Assembly (NCBI RefSeq): GCF_003047105.1
Contig: NZ_CP028475.1
Span: forward strand, 1,736,001-1,800,000
DNA from: Celeribacter baekdonensis
GTDB lineage: Bacteria; Pseudomonadota; Alphaproteobacteria; Rhodobacterales; Rhodobacteraceae
Direction of reading: 5' to 3'
DNA length: 64,000 nucleotides
Below are positions 9,997 through 20,091 of this stretch, piece after piece. The position numbers and the translations under genes were made by a program. The first letter of the stretch is position 1, and each line of letters opens with the position of its first letter. The notes below the pieces were generated by a model. It had not been told where the DNA came from. It made no database searches and worked only from the letters and a program-made list of their open reading frames with translations.

Positions 9997-11355
9997 TTAG
10001 GCGCTGTGCGAAATCCGCGATTTTTGCACCCAGAAACGGTAGCTCATCAACAGGCAGGCCGAGGTCAGGCCAAACACAAAGCCCATCCAAACGCCCTCTG
10101 CGCCCCAGCCAATGACAAAGCCGAACAGGTAGGCCACGGGCAATCCGATGACCCAATAGCTGATCGTTGCCAACAACATCGGCACGGCGGTGTCGTGCAA
10201 GCCGCGCAAGAGCGAGAGCGCCACAACCTGCCCCCCATCCGAGAATTGCACCATCGCGGCGAAGATCATCAAAATGCCGCCAATGGCTAAGACTTCGGCA
10301 CGCGCTGGCTCATCGGGAGCAATGAACAAGCCGATGAGAAAATCCGGGAACAGGAGAAACAAAGATGACGACACTGCGGCCATCATCAGCGACATCACCA
10401 CAACCACCCGCGCCCCTTTGCGCAGATCGGCCTCATCGTCGCGCCCCATGGCATTGCCAGCGCGGATGGTGCCCGCCTGCGACAGACCGATTTGGGCCAT
10501 AAAAGCGATGGCGGTGAGTTGCAGCACAATCCCATGCGCCGCCAAAGTCGCGGTACCAATCCAGCCCATCATCAAGGCGGCGGCATTGAACAGCCCGACC
10601 TCCGCCAACGAGGTCACCCCGATGGGCACCCCCATGCGAAACACCGTGCCGAACATCGGCCAATCGGGTTTGAACGGATTGCGGAACAGGTCATTTTCGG
10701 GCGTTGCGATTTTGGCATAAACCGCCAGCGCCACCATCATCAACGTCGAGACGATGAGTGACGCGATGGCCGAGCCCAAGACACCCAGTTCCGGCATCCC
10801 AAATCCACCAAAAATCAGCATATAATTGAGCAGAGCGTTCAATCCGACCGCGCAAATCACCGCGATCAACACCACTCGGGTGCGCTCCAGCGCCGAGAAA
10901 TACGACCGAAACACCGCAACCACCAAGGCCGGGATCATTTCAAAGCCTGCGACCGCCAGATAGGGTTTGGCCATGGCGGCGATATGGGGCTGTTGCCCCA
11001 AAGCGATCAAGACCTCGTCAGAAAATCCAAACACCGGATAGATCACCACGGCGGCGATGATGGACAGCCAAATCGCCATCCGCGTGGCGCGACGCACCAT
11101 GGTGGCATCCCCCCGCCCGGCGGCCGTTGCGACCAAGGGCATCACGGCAAAGGCAAACCCCGCCAAGAGGATGAACAACACGAACCAAAACCCAGAGGCC
11201 AAGACCAAAGCAGCCAGCTCGTCGAGACCGTACCAGCCCATCATGATCACATCGGTCATATGAACCGCAAATTGCGCAAGCTGACTGCCCGCCAAAGGCA
11301 GACCCAGCACCAAAATCCGGCGCGCGTGCTCCATATATGTCCGCTCAATAATCAT
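9997..11355 (-). CDS. MATE family efflux transporter
   Basis: This protein of about 452 residues has some 12 hydrophobic segments in two similar halves, as expected for multidrug and toxin extrusion (MATE, NorM-like) antiporters in the inner membrane. Typical pieces are MTDVIMMGWYG in TM1-2 and GLPVAYLFGF in the C-terminal half. The start is uncertain: 11355 (MIIERTYMEH) and 11334 (MEHARR) are both possible and neither has a strong Shine-Dalgarno. The substrate cannot be predicted. Confidence 0.88.
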   Translation of the reverse strand: MIIERTYMEHARRILVLGLPLAGSQLAQFAVHMTDVIMMGWYGLDELAALVLASGFWFVLFILLAGFAFAVMPLVATAAGRGDATMVRRATRMAIWLSIIAAVVIYPVFGFSDEVLIALGQQPHIAAMAKPYLAVAGFEMIPALVVAVFRSYFSALERTRVVLIAVICAVGLNALLNYMLIFGGFGMPELGVLGSAIASLIVSTLMMVALAVYAKIATPENDLFRNPFKPDWPMFGTVFRMGVPIGVTSLAEVGLFNAAALMMGWIGTATLAAHGIVLQLTAIAFMAQIGLSQAGTIRAGNAMGRDDEADLRKGARVVVVMSLMMAAVSSSLFLLFPDFLIGLFIAPDEPARAEVLAIGGILMIFAAMVQFSDGGQVVALSLLRGLHDTAVPMLLATISYWVIGLPVAYLFGFVIGWGAEGVWMGFVFGLTSACLLMSYRFWVQKSRISHSA

Positions 11356-11430
11356 GCAGGGGCTATAAGCGGGATTTTTCAAACCGCCTAGTCAAAAATC
11401 CTGCGGACCCCCATCAGCAAATGCGAAGGG

Positions 11431-12321
11431 TCAGGGTTTCAAGACTTGTCGCCAGCCGTGTTTGGGCGCAAATCCCAACAGCCGCTTGGCCTTCTCGTTG
11501 GAATAAAAGCTCTCATCATCGCCCATCTCACGCAGAAACGGCACATTCGGATAAAATCGTTCGGCAATCTCACGCGTGCCCAGTGTCACCGAATGATCGT
11601 CATTGGCGGCGTTGAAGATCTCAAATCCCAATCCGTCTTTCGCCAACATCAGATCGACCATCTGTCCCAAATCGCGCGCGTCGATATAACCAAAAATGTT
11701 ACGCTCCCGCATGGCCGGGTGTTCAAAATAGGTTGGAAAATTGCGCTCATACTCATCCGGTTCAATCACATTGTTGATGCGGATGCCGTAGATGTCGATA
11801 CCGGAACGGCGCTGAAACGACCGCGCAGTCACCTCATTGGCGACCTTGGACATGGCGTAGCTGTCTTCGGGCACAACCGGGTGATCCTCATCCACCGGAA
11901 GATACTCAGGCATCCGCGCCCCATCTGCAAAACAGATGCCATATGTGGTCTCGGAGGAGGCAAAAATCACCTTTTTGATGCCAAGCTTCACCGCCGCCTC
12001 AAGCACATTATAGGTGCTCATCACATTGACCCGGTAGGTTTCATTGTCAGGTTTCAAAAGGATGCGCGGCACGGCGGCAAAATGCACCACTGCATCAAAG
12101 CTTGGCACGCCTGTTCCCGGCTCCAATTCATCGAAATTTGCGTAAGATGTCAGGGCGTTAAATACTTGGCCACTGTCCGTCACATCGACCGTCAGATTGT
12201 CCACCCCCGGCGCATCCAGAGGCACCAGATCGGCGTTCAACACCCGATGCCCGCGCGCCACCAGATAGGGCACGACATGTCGCCCGGCCTTGCCTGAGCC
12301 GCCCGTAAACAAAATCCGCAT
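11431..12321 (-). CDS. NAD-dependent epimerase/dehydratase (extended SDR)
   Basis: This 296-residue protein has an N-terminal Rossmann motif FTGGSGKAGRHV, the NAG-like HFAAVPRI, and the catalytic pair in YAMSK with the preceding Ser in SSETTYG. The SDR family acts on sugar nucleotides or related polyols. The start at 12321 follows AAAGGAGGGAC. Substrate and pathway are not indicated by the neighbours. Confidence 0.87.
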   Translation of the reverse strand: MRILFTGGSGKAGRHVVPYLVARGHRVLNADLVPLDAPGVDNLTVDVTDSGQVFNALTSYANFDELEPGTGVPSFDAVVHFAAVPRILLKPDNETYRVNVMSTYNVLEAAVKLGIKKVIFASSETTYGICFADGARMPEYLPVDEDHPVVPEDSYAMSKVANEVTARSFQRRSGIDIYGIRINNVIEPDEYERNFPTYFEHPAMRERNIFGYIDARDLGQMVDLMLAKDGLGFEIFNAANDDHSVTLGTREIAERFYPNVPFLREMGDDESFYSNEKAKRLLGFAPKHGWRQVLKP

Positions 12322-12341
12322 CTTTGTCCCTCCTTTGAGGT

Positions 12342-12901
12342 CTATTTGCGCCGCGCCGGGCGCAGCCGGGTCACGTCATAACCGTTCCACGCCAAAATCT
12401 CATGCACCGCGCGCTGCCGATCCGGCGGCAGGCTCATCTCTCGCGACAACACATGCGCCGCCCCCGAAGGCGACCCAATGACCGCCACATGATATTCGGC
12501 GTCAACCCAAAACACCCAAATCTCGTCCCCTCAAAAGCAAAGCGTCCCGGTCCGATCCGTTTGGCCAGCCCTTGACGCGGCGTGCCATCGGCACAGGGGC
12601 CTTCGGTCACCATCAGATCGCCAGATTTTTGTTGAGTAAAGGTCACAGCGCCGATGACGCAGGATGCGCCCTCAGGCACAAACGCCTCGACCTCATACCA
12701 ACGGCCAGAAAATTTCAGCGTATCCAACGTGGCCAGAGAGGCCATCGCCACCTCCGGGTTGCGCGTGCCTGTCGGTTTGGAGGCAGAGCCGGGTGTCACA
12801 CATCCTGCAAGAAGGGCCAAAGAAACAACAGAAAAGAGCAGGCTTCGCGCATTAAAGTTGTACAAATCGCGTAATTTTCGATTTTGGATCAATCCACGCA
12901 T
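12342..12901 (-). pseudogene. Lipocalin-type lipoprotein (Blc-like), one-base frameshift
   Basis: The N-terminus has a lipoprotein signal with lipobox LLAGC, then the lipocalin start FSGRWYEVEAF and VTFTQQ. After GRFAFEG the frame breaks in a C4 run at 12527-12530. Adding one base gives FEGDEIWVFWVDAEYH and a normal lipocalin end, with GSPSGAAHVLSRE, to the stop at 12342. The span of 560 bases is one short of a multiple of three. The restored product would be about 186 residues, an outer membrane lipid-binding lipoprotein. Its start overlaps the preceding lipoprotein gene. Confidence 0.8.
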
Positions 12902-13239
12902 AATGTCACCCGCCGCCCTTCTGTATCCAACAACTCATTGCAGCCAAATAGAGGTTCGATCGGGCTACAGGTTTGCGAACGTGCCAAACAATTCCCAGTG
13001 CTGCACTCCGTCGATTTGGAACAGGACTTCCCCGCATCTTTCGGTGTCACAAAACAGGCCAAAGCCCCGGATGCACCGCCCGGTTTAAACGCCCCACCGC
13101 GCGTCTCACAGGCCGTCTTTTGCGCACGTCCCCCCGGATCATAGCCTGCAAGCCCATAGCCCCCACCCGTCTCCGGCGCCTCCGCTTGGCAGGCGGAAAG
13201 GGCGAATATGGCAAGCGCAATCCAAAGAGCAGCCCGCAT
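12889..13239 (-). CDS. Small cysteine-rich lipoprotein
   Basis: This 116-residue protein has a signal with lipobox ALSAC at about residues 13-17, so it should be lipid-anchored. The mature part contains about eight cysteines, including CSKSTECSTGNC, suggesting disulfides in the periplasm. The start at 13239 follows AGGAG. It overlaps the lipocalin gene by 13 bases, so the two are probably co-transcribed. No characterised family is recognised. Confidence 0.78.
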   Translation of the reverse strand: MRAALWIALAIFALSACQAEAPETGGGYGLAGYDPGGRAQKTACETRGGAFKPGGASGALACFVTPKDAGKSCSKSTECSTGNCLARSQTCSPIEPLFGCNELLDTEGRRVTLCVD

Positions 13240-13264
13240 GATATGTTCTCCTAATATGCCCCGT

Positions 13265-14305
13265 TTAGTAGGGCAATGGATGGGCTTTATAGGCGGTTTC
13301 GATGTCTTTGAGCAGCTCTTTTGACAGCGTCACATCGCGTGCGTCCAGAGATTTATCCAACTGCTCGACAGAAGTCGCGCCGATGATCGGCATCGTGTCG
13401 AACGGGCGGGTCAGCGTCCAGGCCACGGCCATGGTCGTCGGGTCGATCCCGTGTTTTTTCGCGATCTCGACATAGGCGTCCACCGCAGGCCACGCGCGCG
13501 GGCTCACCCGTCCGCCCAAATCGCCATTCAAATCAAGGCGCGAGCCTTTCGGCACCACAGAACCGCCTTTGTATTTATCGGTCAAAAGCCCGGCGGCCAG
13601 CGGCGAATAGGCCAGAAGAGTGACCTCTTCATGCACCGCCAATTCGCCCAGATCGAGGTCATAATGGCGGCACATCAGAGAATATTCATTCTGGATCGAC
13701 TGCATCCGCGGCGCGCCCATTTCCTCGGCCAAGCGCAGCCATTGCGCCATGCCCCATGCGCTTTCATTCGAGGTGCCAAATTCGCGCACCTTGCCAGCCT
13801 TCTGCAGCTCCGTCATCTTTGCAAGAACGGCCCGCATATTGTCCAAAACCTGCTCTTTGGGCGGCTGCGACGAGGGGTCAAATTTCCAATTTTGACGGAA
13901 ATGATACGAGCCGCGATTGGGCCAATGGAATTGGTAGAGATCGACGTAATCGGTTTTGAGACGTTTGAGCGAGTCATCAAGGCGCGCCTCAAGATTTTCG
14001 GCGGTGATCCCCTCTTTATTGACGCTGCCGGTGCCGGCAATTTTGCTCGCGATGATCCAATCTTCGCGCCCACCGCGCGCGGCCAAATAGTCACCGATGA
14101 TCACTTCGGTGTCGCCCGCCGTTTCCACCCGCACCGGGTTGACCGGATACATTTCCGCCGTGTCTATGAAATTGATGCCGACCCCTTTGGCGCGGTCAAT
14201 CTGGGCATGCCCCTCGTCCATCGTGTTCTGCGTGCCCCAAGTCATCGACCCAAGACAAATCTCGGACACCATCAGATCGCTTTTGCCAATTTTGCGCCGT
14301 TTCAT
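13265..14305 (-). CDS. Aldo/keto reductase, Tas-like
   Basis: This 346-residue TIM-barrel NADPH-dependent oxidoreductase has the same length as E. coli Tas. It shows the catalytic Asp and Tyr in INFIDTAEMYP, the Lys in IIASKIAG, and the QFHWPNR block. The start at 14305 follows GGAAG. Longer in-frame starts lack homology. The substrate is unknown. Confidence 0.88.
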   Translation of the reverse strand: MKRRKIGKSDLMVSEICLGSMTWGTQNTMDEGHAQIDRAKGVGINFIDTAEMYPVNPVRVETAGDTEVIIGDYLAARGGREDWIIASKIAGTGSVNKEGITAENLEARLDDSLKRLKTDYVDLYQFHWPNRGSYHFRQNWKFDPSSQPPKEQVLDNMRAVLAKMTELQKAGKVREFGTSNESAWGMAQWLRLAEEMGAPRMQSIQNEYSLMCRHYDLDLGELAVHEEVTLLAYSPLAAGLLTDKYKGGSVVPKGSRLDLNGDLGGRVSPRAWPAVDAYVEIAKKHGIDPTTMAVAWTLTRPFDTMPIIGATSVEQLDKSLDARDVTLSKELLKDIETAYKAHPLPY

Positions 14306-14586
14306 TGCATCGCTTCCTTTATCTCTGTCCGGCCTGCACCCCTGCAGACCGCCAATCCTGTTTGCGCACAACCTAACGCGCTCGCGCCTGAGGGCAATCA
14401 ATCATCGCGCCCTTGGCCTGAGAGATTTCGCCAAGGCGCTTTGCATCCCTTTGATCACGTCGATTTTGCGACATATCCATGCGCAATGGTGCGAAAACTC
14501 ACGAACAGGCGCTGCCCTCTGGCCCTTTCGCCGCAGCCGCGCTAGAGAGGCTAAAGACTTTGCAACGGACAGACCGGACGACGCAC

Positions 14587-16305
14587 ATGGCACGCACGCT
14601 CATCACCTCAGCTTTGCCCTATATCAATGGGATCAAACACCTCGGCAACCTTGTTGGCTCGCAATTGCCCGCCGACCTTTACGCCCGCTATCGGCGCGCG
14701 CGGGGCGACGAGGTTTTGTTCCTCTGCGCCACCGACGAACACGGCACCCCGGCCGAGATCGCCGCCCAAAAGGCGGGCAAACCCGTGGCCGAGTATTGCG
14801 CCGAGATGCATGATATTCAGGCCGAGATCGCCAAGGGCTATCGTCTGTCTTTTGACCATTTTGGCCGCTCGTCGAGCGAGCAGAACAAGGTCCTGACCCA
14901 ACATCTGGCCACCAAACTGGCCGAAAGCGGATTGATCGAGGTGATTGAAGAAACTCAGGTCTATTCCGTCACCGACGGACGGTTTTTGCCGGATCGCTAC
15001 ATTGAAGGCACCTGCCCCAACTGTGGCTACGAGTCGGCGCGCGGCGACCAATGTGACAACTGCACCAAACAGTTGGACCCGACGGATTTGATCAATCCGC
15101 ATTCGACCATTTCAGGCGCGACCGACCTTGAAACCCGCGCAACCAAGCACCTCTATCTCAAGCAATCGAACATGCGCGGTGCCTTGAGCGAGTGGATTGA
15201 GAGCAAAACCGACTGGCCCGTGCTCACCACCTCGATTGCCAAGAAATGGCTCAACGATGGTGACGGCCTGCAAGACCGCGGCATCACCCGCGACCTGAGC
15301 TGGGGCGTTCCCGTGCAATATGAGGGCGCACCTTGGACCGGAATGGACGGAAAAGTGTTCTACGTCTGGTTTGATGCGCCGATCGAATACATCGCCTGTG
15401 GTGCCGAATGGGCGGCGAAACAAGGGCTTGATGACGCGGCTTGGGAGCGCTGGTGGCGCACCGACAAAGGCGCGGATGATGTGCGATATGTGCAATTCAT
15501 GGGCAAGGACAATGTGCCGTTTCATACCCTGTCCTTCCCCGTCACCATGCTGGGGTCGGATGAGCCGTGGAAGATGGTCGATTACATCAAATCGTTCAAC
15601 TATCTGAACTATGATGGCGGCCAATTCTCCACCTCGCGCGGACGCGGTGTGTTCATGGATCAAGCGCTGTCGATCCTGCCGCCGGACTACTGGCGCTGGT
15701 GGCTGTTGTCGCATGCGCCCGAAAGCTCAGACTCTGAGTTCACCTGGGAAAACTTCCAATCTAGTGTGAACAAGGACCTGGCCGATGTGTTGGGCAATTT
15801 CGTATCGCGCATCACCAAATTCTGTCGCTCCAAATTTGGCGAAGAGGTGCCTGCGGGCGGAGACTACGGCGACCAAGAGCGCGCATTGATTGCCGAGTTG
15901 ACCGAAAAAGTTACAGAATATCAAACCCATATGGACGCCATTGACGTGCGCAAAGGCGCGAATGCGCTGCGCGCGATTTGGGTGGCGGGTAATGAATATC
16001 TGCAATCCGCAGCCCCTTGGTCCACTTTCAAAGAAGATCCAGAATTGGCGGCGATGCAAGTGCGCATGGGCCTGAACCTGATCGGGCTATACGCACGCCT
16101 CTCTGCGCCTTTCATTCCGGACACCTCGGGCAAACTGCACACGGCCTTGGCGCTCGACACGCTTGACTGGCCCGAAGATGTCGCGGGCTGCCTGTCCTCC
16201 CTGACACCCGGCCAAACTTTCGTTGTCCCCGACAATTTATTTGCCAAGATCTCCGATGAAGACCGCGAAAACTGGCAAGAAAAATTCGCCGGAATCCGGG
16301 CCTAA
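14587..16305 (+). CDS. metG: Methionyl-tRNA synthetase
   Basis: This 572-residue class I synthetase charges tRNA-Met. The HIGH motif appears as HLGN near residue 18. A four-cysteine zinc knuckle is present (CPNCGY and CDNC, about residues 143-160), and the KMSKS-like loop is FSTSRGRG. The anticodon-binding helical domain follows; there is no C-terminal EMAP-like dimerisation domain, so this is the short form. The start at 14587 gives [16 protein letters not shown]; the in-frame 36 codons upstream are not conserved in character. Confidence 0.95.
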   Translation: MARTLITSALPYINGIKHLGNLVGSQLPADLYARYRRARGDEVLFLCATDEHGTPAEIAAQKAGKPVAEYCAEMHDIQAEIAKGYRLSFDHFGRSSSEQNKVLTQHLATKLAESGLIEVIEETQVYSVTDGRFLPDRYIEGTCPNCGYESARGDQCDNCTKQLDPTDLINPHSTISGATDLETRATKHLYLKQSNMRGALSEWIESKTDWPVLTTSIAKKWLNDGDGLQDRGITRDLSWGVPVQYEGAPWTGMDGKVFYVWFDAPIEYIACGAEWAAKQGLDDAAWERWWRTDKGADDVRYVQFMGKDNVPFHTLSFPVTMLGSDEPWKMVDYIKSFNYLNYDGGQFSTSRGRGVFMDQALSILPPDYWRWWLLSHAPESSDSEFTWENFQSSVNKDLADVLGNFVSRITKFCRSKFGEEVPAGGDYGDQERALIAELTEKVTEYQTHMDAIDVRKGANALRAIWVAGNEYLQSAAPWSTFKEDPELAAMQVRMGLNLIGLYARLSAPFIPDTSGKLHTALALDTLDWPEDVAGCLSSLTPGQTFVVPDNLFAKISDEDRENWQEKFAGIRA

Positions 16306-16346
16306 AACACCGTTCCCCCGTAGCGGTAAAATGGTCGATTTATACA

Positions 16347-16376
16347 TGAAAGCGCGCCTGAAAAGGGGCGCTTTCA
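16347..16376 (+). terminator. Hairpin after metG
   Basis: TGAAAGCGC (16347-16355) and GCGCTTTCA (16368-16376) form a perfect 9-bp stem 40 bases after metG. There is no U-run, so it may be a processing or Rho-assisted end rather than an intrinsic terminator. Confidence 0.4.
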
Positions 16377-16455
16377 TACTTACGGCACGTTGCCCCGCCT
16401 TGCGCCACCAAGTGCTTTGCGAGCATAATAGCCCATCGAAAAAAGGCAGGTAGAT

Positions 16456-17382
16456 ATGGCGGCCACAGATTTGAACGGCGATGTAGAGGTCGCGATTTTT
16501 TCCTACAATCGCCCCGCTTATCTGAAAAACTGTGTCGCATCGGTGCAACGCCACCTACCGCAGGCGCGCCTGCGCATTTTTGACGACAACTCCGATGATC
16601 CAGAGCTGATCGCCTATCTCGCGACCCTGCCAGACGGCACTGTCGTACAACCCGACAAACAGAGCGGACATGCCCGGCATGGCGGGCTGTATCCGAATAT
16701 GCAACGTGCCTTTGACAGTGCCACAGCGCGCTATCTGTTGATGCTACAAGACGACACTCAAGTGGTGCGGGAGCTTGATCAGAGCGATTTTGATGCCATA
16801 GATACGGTGTTCTCGGATGACCCAAACTGTGCCTTTTTAGCCGTCACCTTTTTGCGCGGCGCACGGGCGACACGCTATCACCGGTTGCTGACCCCTGACA
16901 CGACGCGCGGCGTCTATGACACGCCAGCCCTGCCAGATCAGCCCGACTATGCCAAACGGATCGCCTATTTCGACATCTCGCTGTGGCATGTAGAGCGCCT
17001 GCGCAAGGCGCAATGGCAGGTGCAAAATTCAGAGCATGACAATGTTCTACAAGCTCGCGCGATGTTTTCCGCCATGCCACATCTGGCTGCGCCTTTTGTG
17101 TTTCATGTCCCAGAAGTGCCGGTCTACCGCCATCGCACCCAAACCCTCGCCGCCCGTCTTGCGCGCCGCATTGTCGGCACAGATCCCAAACGGTTCGTCC
17201 CAATGACCAGCCCGGAGGTGGCGGCAATGAAAGCCCGCGACCTCTCGCACTGGCCCATCGCAGAGGATTTTCTAATCTGCGTAGACCCGAAAGTGCGCCG
17301 CCCCTTTGTCTACAAAGACGTGAAACGACACTGGTGGTTGGCGTTGCTCAGCAAACTCGAATTCAAACTGCGCAGGCGTTAA
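16456..17382 (+). CDS. Glycosyltransferase-like protein (GT-A fold)
   Basis: This 308-residue protein begins with a GT-A-type strand, VAIFSYNRPAYLKNCVASV, and RIFDDNSDD. The metal-binding DXD equivalent is probably LMLQDDTQ near residue 98. No membrane segments are seen. It is convergent with the following glycosyltransferase gene, overlapping by 4 bases. Sugar and acceptor are unknown; surface polysaccharide synthesis is a guess. Confidence 0.72.
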   Translation: MAATDLNGDVEVAIFSYNRPAYLKNCVASVQRHLPQARLRIFDDNSDDPELIAYLATLPDGTVVQPDKQSGHARHGGLYPNMQRAFDSATARYLLMLQDDTQVVRELDQSDFDAIDTVFSDDPNCAFLAVTFLRGARATRYHRLLTPDTTRGVYDTPALPDQPDYAKRIAYFDISLWHVERLRKAQWQVQNSEHDNVLQARAMFSAMPHLAAPFVFHVPEVPVYRHRTQTLAARLARRIVGTDPKRFVPMTSPEVAAMKARDLSHWPIAEDFLICVDPKVRRPFVYKDVKRHWWLALLSKLEFKLRRR

Positions 17383-18191
17383 AGCCAAACACCATAGGTG
17401 TCGCGGAAATACTGCACACAGGCGCGATTGGCCTCCATACGACCGGCCCCATCTTCGACATGTTTCGCCAGAGGGTTGGAACGATGTGATGGCTTGTACG
17501 ACACGGGGCGCATGGCGCCATCCGTGCTGTGAATATGAATCCCACGGCGCAAAAGACAGCCCGAAAGCCAAACATCATCCACGGTCCAAAGGATTGGCGG
17601 AATGTTGAAATCTTCGTCCTTGAACCAGTCAGGGCGCACCATCACACCCGCAAAACCTTCGGCAATATCAACATAGCCTGCCGTTGAATACCGAGAGCGG
17701 GCGGGACGGTGCAGACCCAAAGTGGCGCGACGCTTCCAGCGATACATGCGGTTTTCGGCCCGTGATGTCGGGATGGCTTCGGGACCGGGCAGCGGCACCT
17801 CACGATCCAAGCCAATTTGTTCAAGCGTCAGCCCGGATTCCGTCAACGCCATCCCCGGAAATTTCGATTTACTGTCGACAAAGCGAGTAAGCCAGTTTCG
17901 ATCATACAGCCGATCATCATCGCAATAGACAATATCGACATCCTGATCGCGCCATTTTTGCGCCGCCGGAAGCACCTTTGTTGCCGGACCAAGATCATCC
18001 TCGACCCAATTGACATCGACCCAATCAGGCAGTTCGGGCAACTGCGGAATCTCGCCGGGAAAGCGCCGATAATTGCGTGCAACCCAAAGCTCGACCTTAT
18101 CCGGCCGCGTCGCCTGTTTGGCCAGATTGGCATAGTATTTCGGCAAGTATTTGAACCGAGGCGGGATAGAGCTTGAAGTAACAATCAACAT
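17379..18191 (-). CDS. Glycosyltransferase-like protein
   Basis: This 270-residue protein starts IVTSSSIPPRFKYLPKYYANL and has IVYCDDDRLYD (DDD metal site, about residues 87-92) and TVDDVWLSG near the C-terminus, as in GT-A family 2-like transferases. It has no signal or membrane segment. It is encoded on the opposite strand to the preceding glycosyltransferase, so the two are neighbours but not an operon. Confidence 0.72.
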   Translation of the reverse strand: MLIVTSSSIPPRFKYLPKYYANLAKQATRPDKVELWVARNYRRFPGEIPQLPELPDWVDVNWVEDDLGPATKVLPAAQKWRDQDVDIVYCDDDRLYDRNWLTRFVDSKSKFPGMALTESGLTLEQIGLDREVPLPGPEAIPTSRAENRMYRWKRRATLGLHRPARSRYSTAGYVDIAEGFAGVMVRPDWFKDEDFNIPPILWTVDDVWLSGCLLRRGIHIHSTDGAMRPVSYKPSHRSNPLAKHVEDGAGRMEANRACVQYFRDTYGVWL

Positions 18192-18260
18192 TTTTTCTTC
18201 TTATTCGCATGTACACAGGAAGTATCAGGCCAACCCTCTTGTGAAGGACATGGCAAGATA

Positions 18261-18346
18261 TGGTGCCCGCGGCCGGACTCGAACCGGCACGGCCATTCAG
18301 CCGGGAGATTTTAAGTCTCATGTGTCTACCATTCCACCACGCGGGC
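18261..18346 (-). tRNA. tRNA-Leu (UAA anticodon)
   Basis: This 86-base gene with encoded CCA (TGG at 18261-18263 on the plus strand) has the acceptor stem GCCCGCG, a long variable arm as in class II tRNAs, a GGTTCGAGTCC T-arm, and the anticodon loop CTTAAAA giving UAA. Confidence 0.97.
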
Positions 18347-18555
18347 ACGCGAGGCTGTGGTGGCAGACCATACTGTTGACGCGGGCGGTGTAAAGAGGGA
18401 AGCGGCCCCATGGGGCCCAACGACAGCAATTTGCGAAAAGCCGCCTATTCCGATTGTCGTAAAACACTGCGCAACAGTGCGATGTTGGCGATCAACACCT
18501 TCTCCAAGCCGCAAATGGATTGCAAAAGGCTTTCATTCTTGGTCAGAGTGGCGGC

Positions 18556-19299
18556 ATGTTTCCTATTCGCGACCACAACCCGTCCCGTAGACCTGCGCTG
18601 GTCACCTATGCGTTGATCGCGCTGAATGTGGCGGTGTTTTTGGCCATGCTGCCCTCTTACGGCGACGACCGGGCCTTACTTGGTCTCTATTCCAACTGGG
18701 CCATGGTGCCCGCGCGGATTTCCTTGGGGAATGGGTATTATACTCTGTTCACCTCCATGTTCATGCATGGTGGCATCCTGCACATCGCTGGTAACATGCT
18801 GTTTTTGTGGATTTTCGGAGACAACCTTGAAGATGAGATGGGGCATTTACGCTATCTCATCTTTTACCTTTTGTGTGGCGTTGCCGCTGGAATGGCGCAA
18901 TATTTGGCCGCCCCGGACGCGCGGATTCCGATGGTTGGGGCCTCCGGCGCGATTGCCGGGGTTTTGGGCGGCTATATGCTTATGTTCCCCAAAGCACGCG
19001 TCGATGTCTTCTTCTTTTTCATCGTCTTTTTCAAAGTCGTCCCCCTGCCCGCTTGGCTGATGTTGGGATTTTGGTTTGGCCTGCAACTCTTGGGCGAACT
19101 CGGGTCAAGCGGTGATGGTGGCGTGGCCTATTTGGCCCATATCGGTGGGTTCATTGCTGGCGCCCTTGCCACCTACCCGCTTTGGCTGCGGCGCGGCGGG
19201 AGAGTGTTTTGGGACCGTACCAACGGCGCGCCGCCCCATGCCGCAGCACGCTACCGGATCCAAACCACATCAGTTCCCATCGTCAGGAGACGCAAGTGA
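18556..19299 (+). CDS. Rhomboid family intramembrane serine protease
   Basis: This 247-residue protein has six or seven hydrophobic segments. The catalytic Ser is S130 in GASGAIAG and the His is H195 in AHIGGF; the HGGILHIAGN block (residues 71-80) matches the rhomboid HxxxN motif. The active site is therefore complete. The start at 18556 (MFPIRDHNP) is typical of the family. A GTGA overlap couples it to the next gene. Confidence 0.92.
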   Translation: MFPIRDHNPSRRPALVTYALIALNVAVFLAMLPSYGDDRALLGLYSNWAMVPARISLGNGYYTLFTSMFMHGGILHIAGNMLFLWIFGDNLEDEMGHLRYLIFYLLCGVAAGMAQYLAAPDARIPMVGASGAIAGVLGGYMLMFPKARVDVFFFFIVFFKVVPLPAWLMLGFWFGLQLLGELGSSGDGGVAYLAHIGGFIAGALATYPLWLRRGGRVFWDRTNGAPPHAAARYRIQTTSVPIVRRRK

Positions 19300-19673
19300 C
19301 CAAAGATTTCAGCACGCCCGTCACAGTGACCTGCCATTGCGGCGGGGTCGCACTCAACGTTCAGCTTTTGGATGGGTTAAACACCGCGCGACGGTGCGAT
19401 TGTTCGCTCTGTCGGCGACGCGGTGCGATCATGGTAACCGCAGCTATGGGCGGGATTGAGGTGGTCAAGGCGGACAGCCTCAGCCTCTATCAATTCGGAA
19501 CACGGACGGCGAAACACTATTTTTGCGGCACATGCGGGATTTACACCCACCATCAACGCCGCTCAAACCCACAGCAATACGGGGTCAATGCCGGGGCAAT
19601 TGTGGGGGTAAACCCGTCTGACATACCAGACGTGCCGTGGATGGATGGCGTGCATCACCCTTCGGATCAGTAA
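19296..19673 (+). CDS. GFA domain protein (glutathione-dependent formaldehyde-activating enzyme-like)
   Basis: This 125-residue protein has the zinc-binding cysteines of the GFA/CENP-V fold: CHCGG, CDCSLC and FCGTCG, followed by the conserved end VPWMDGVHHPSD. The start is a GTG at 19296, with AGGAGA upstream, overlapping the rhomboid stop. The formaldehyde role is only a family name; a zinc thiol-binding function is all the sequence supports. Confidence 0.88.
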   Translation: MTKDFSTPVTVTCHCGGVALNVQLLDGLNTARRCDCSLCRRRGAIMVTAAMGGIEVVKADSLSLYQFGTRTAKHYFCGTCGIYTHHQRRSNPQQYGVNAGAIVGVNPSDIPDVPWMDGVHHPSDQ

Positions 19674-19701
19674 TCCGATATCGCAGGAGGATGTAGCCGG
19701 A

Positions 19702-19899
19702 TCAGTTGGTCACGATAGAAATGGTCGCCAAGGTTGAATCGATGTTCGCAGCCGTCAAGCCCATGCCTTTGTAGATCAAAGCAATAATCGGGATTGCCAA
19801 GCCGATGATGGCAGATACCAACACGACCCAATCCACAGTCACAGCCCCGTCTTCGTCAGCAACATGTCGTTTGAAAAAATGAAGAATACGATGTGTCAC
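19702..19899 (-). CDS. Flp/Fap-type small pilin-like protein
   Basis: This 65-residue protein has the pilin pattern: a short basic leader, DEDGAVTVDW, then a hydrophobic helix VVLVSAIIGLAIPIIALIY. The start is a GTG at 19899 with GGAGG eight bases upstream; longer frames lack homology. No tad/cpa genes are nearby, so it would depend on an assembly system encoded elsewhere. Confidence 0.75.
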   Translation of the reverse strand: MTHRILHFFKRHVADEDGAVTVDWVVLVSAIIGLAIPIIALIYKGMGLTAANIDSTLATISIVTN

Positions 19900-20091
19900 A
19901 GTTTTGTCCCTCCGATGATTTCCCCGGTTTTCCATAGAAAAGCGACAAAAATTGGGCGGATGCAGGACAATTGAGAGCAGATCAGAAGAAAACCACTGCC
20001 CTTGCTCGCATTGTTCACGCCGTGACGGCAAAGAACCAAATTTATGCAAATTGGAGCAAACAAGCTGGAAAGAGCGAGGGGTTAACTTGGC

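Noticed and set aside
14463..14485. Third copy of the 115-bp repeat
   Set aside because: Only GACATATCCATG is shared; neither hairpins nor terminal repeats are present.
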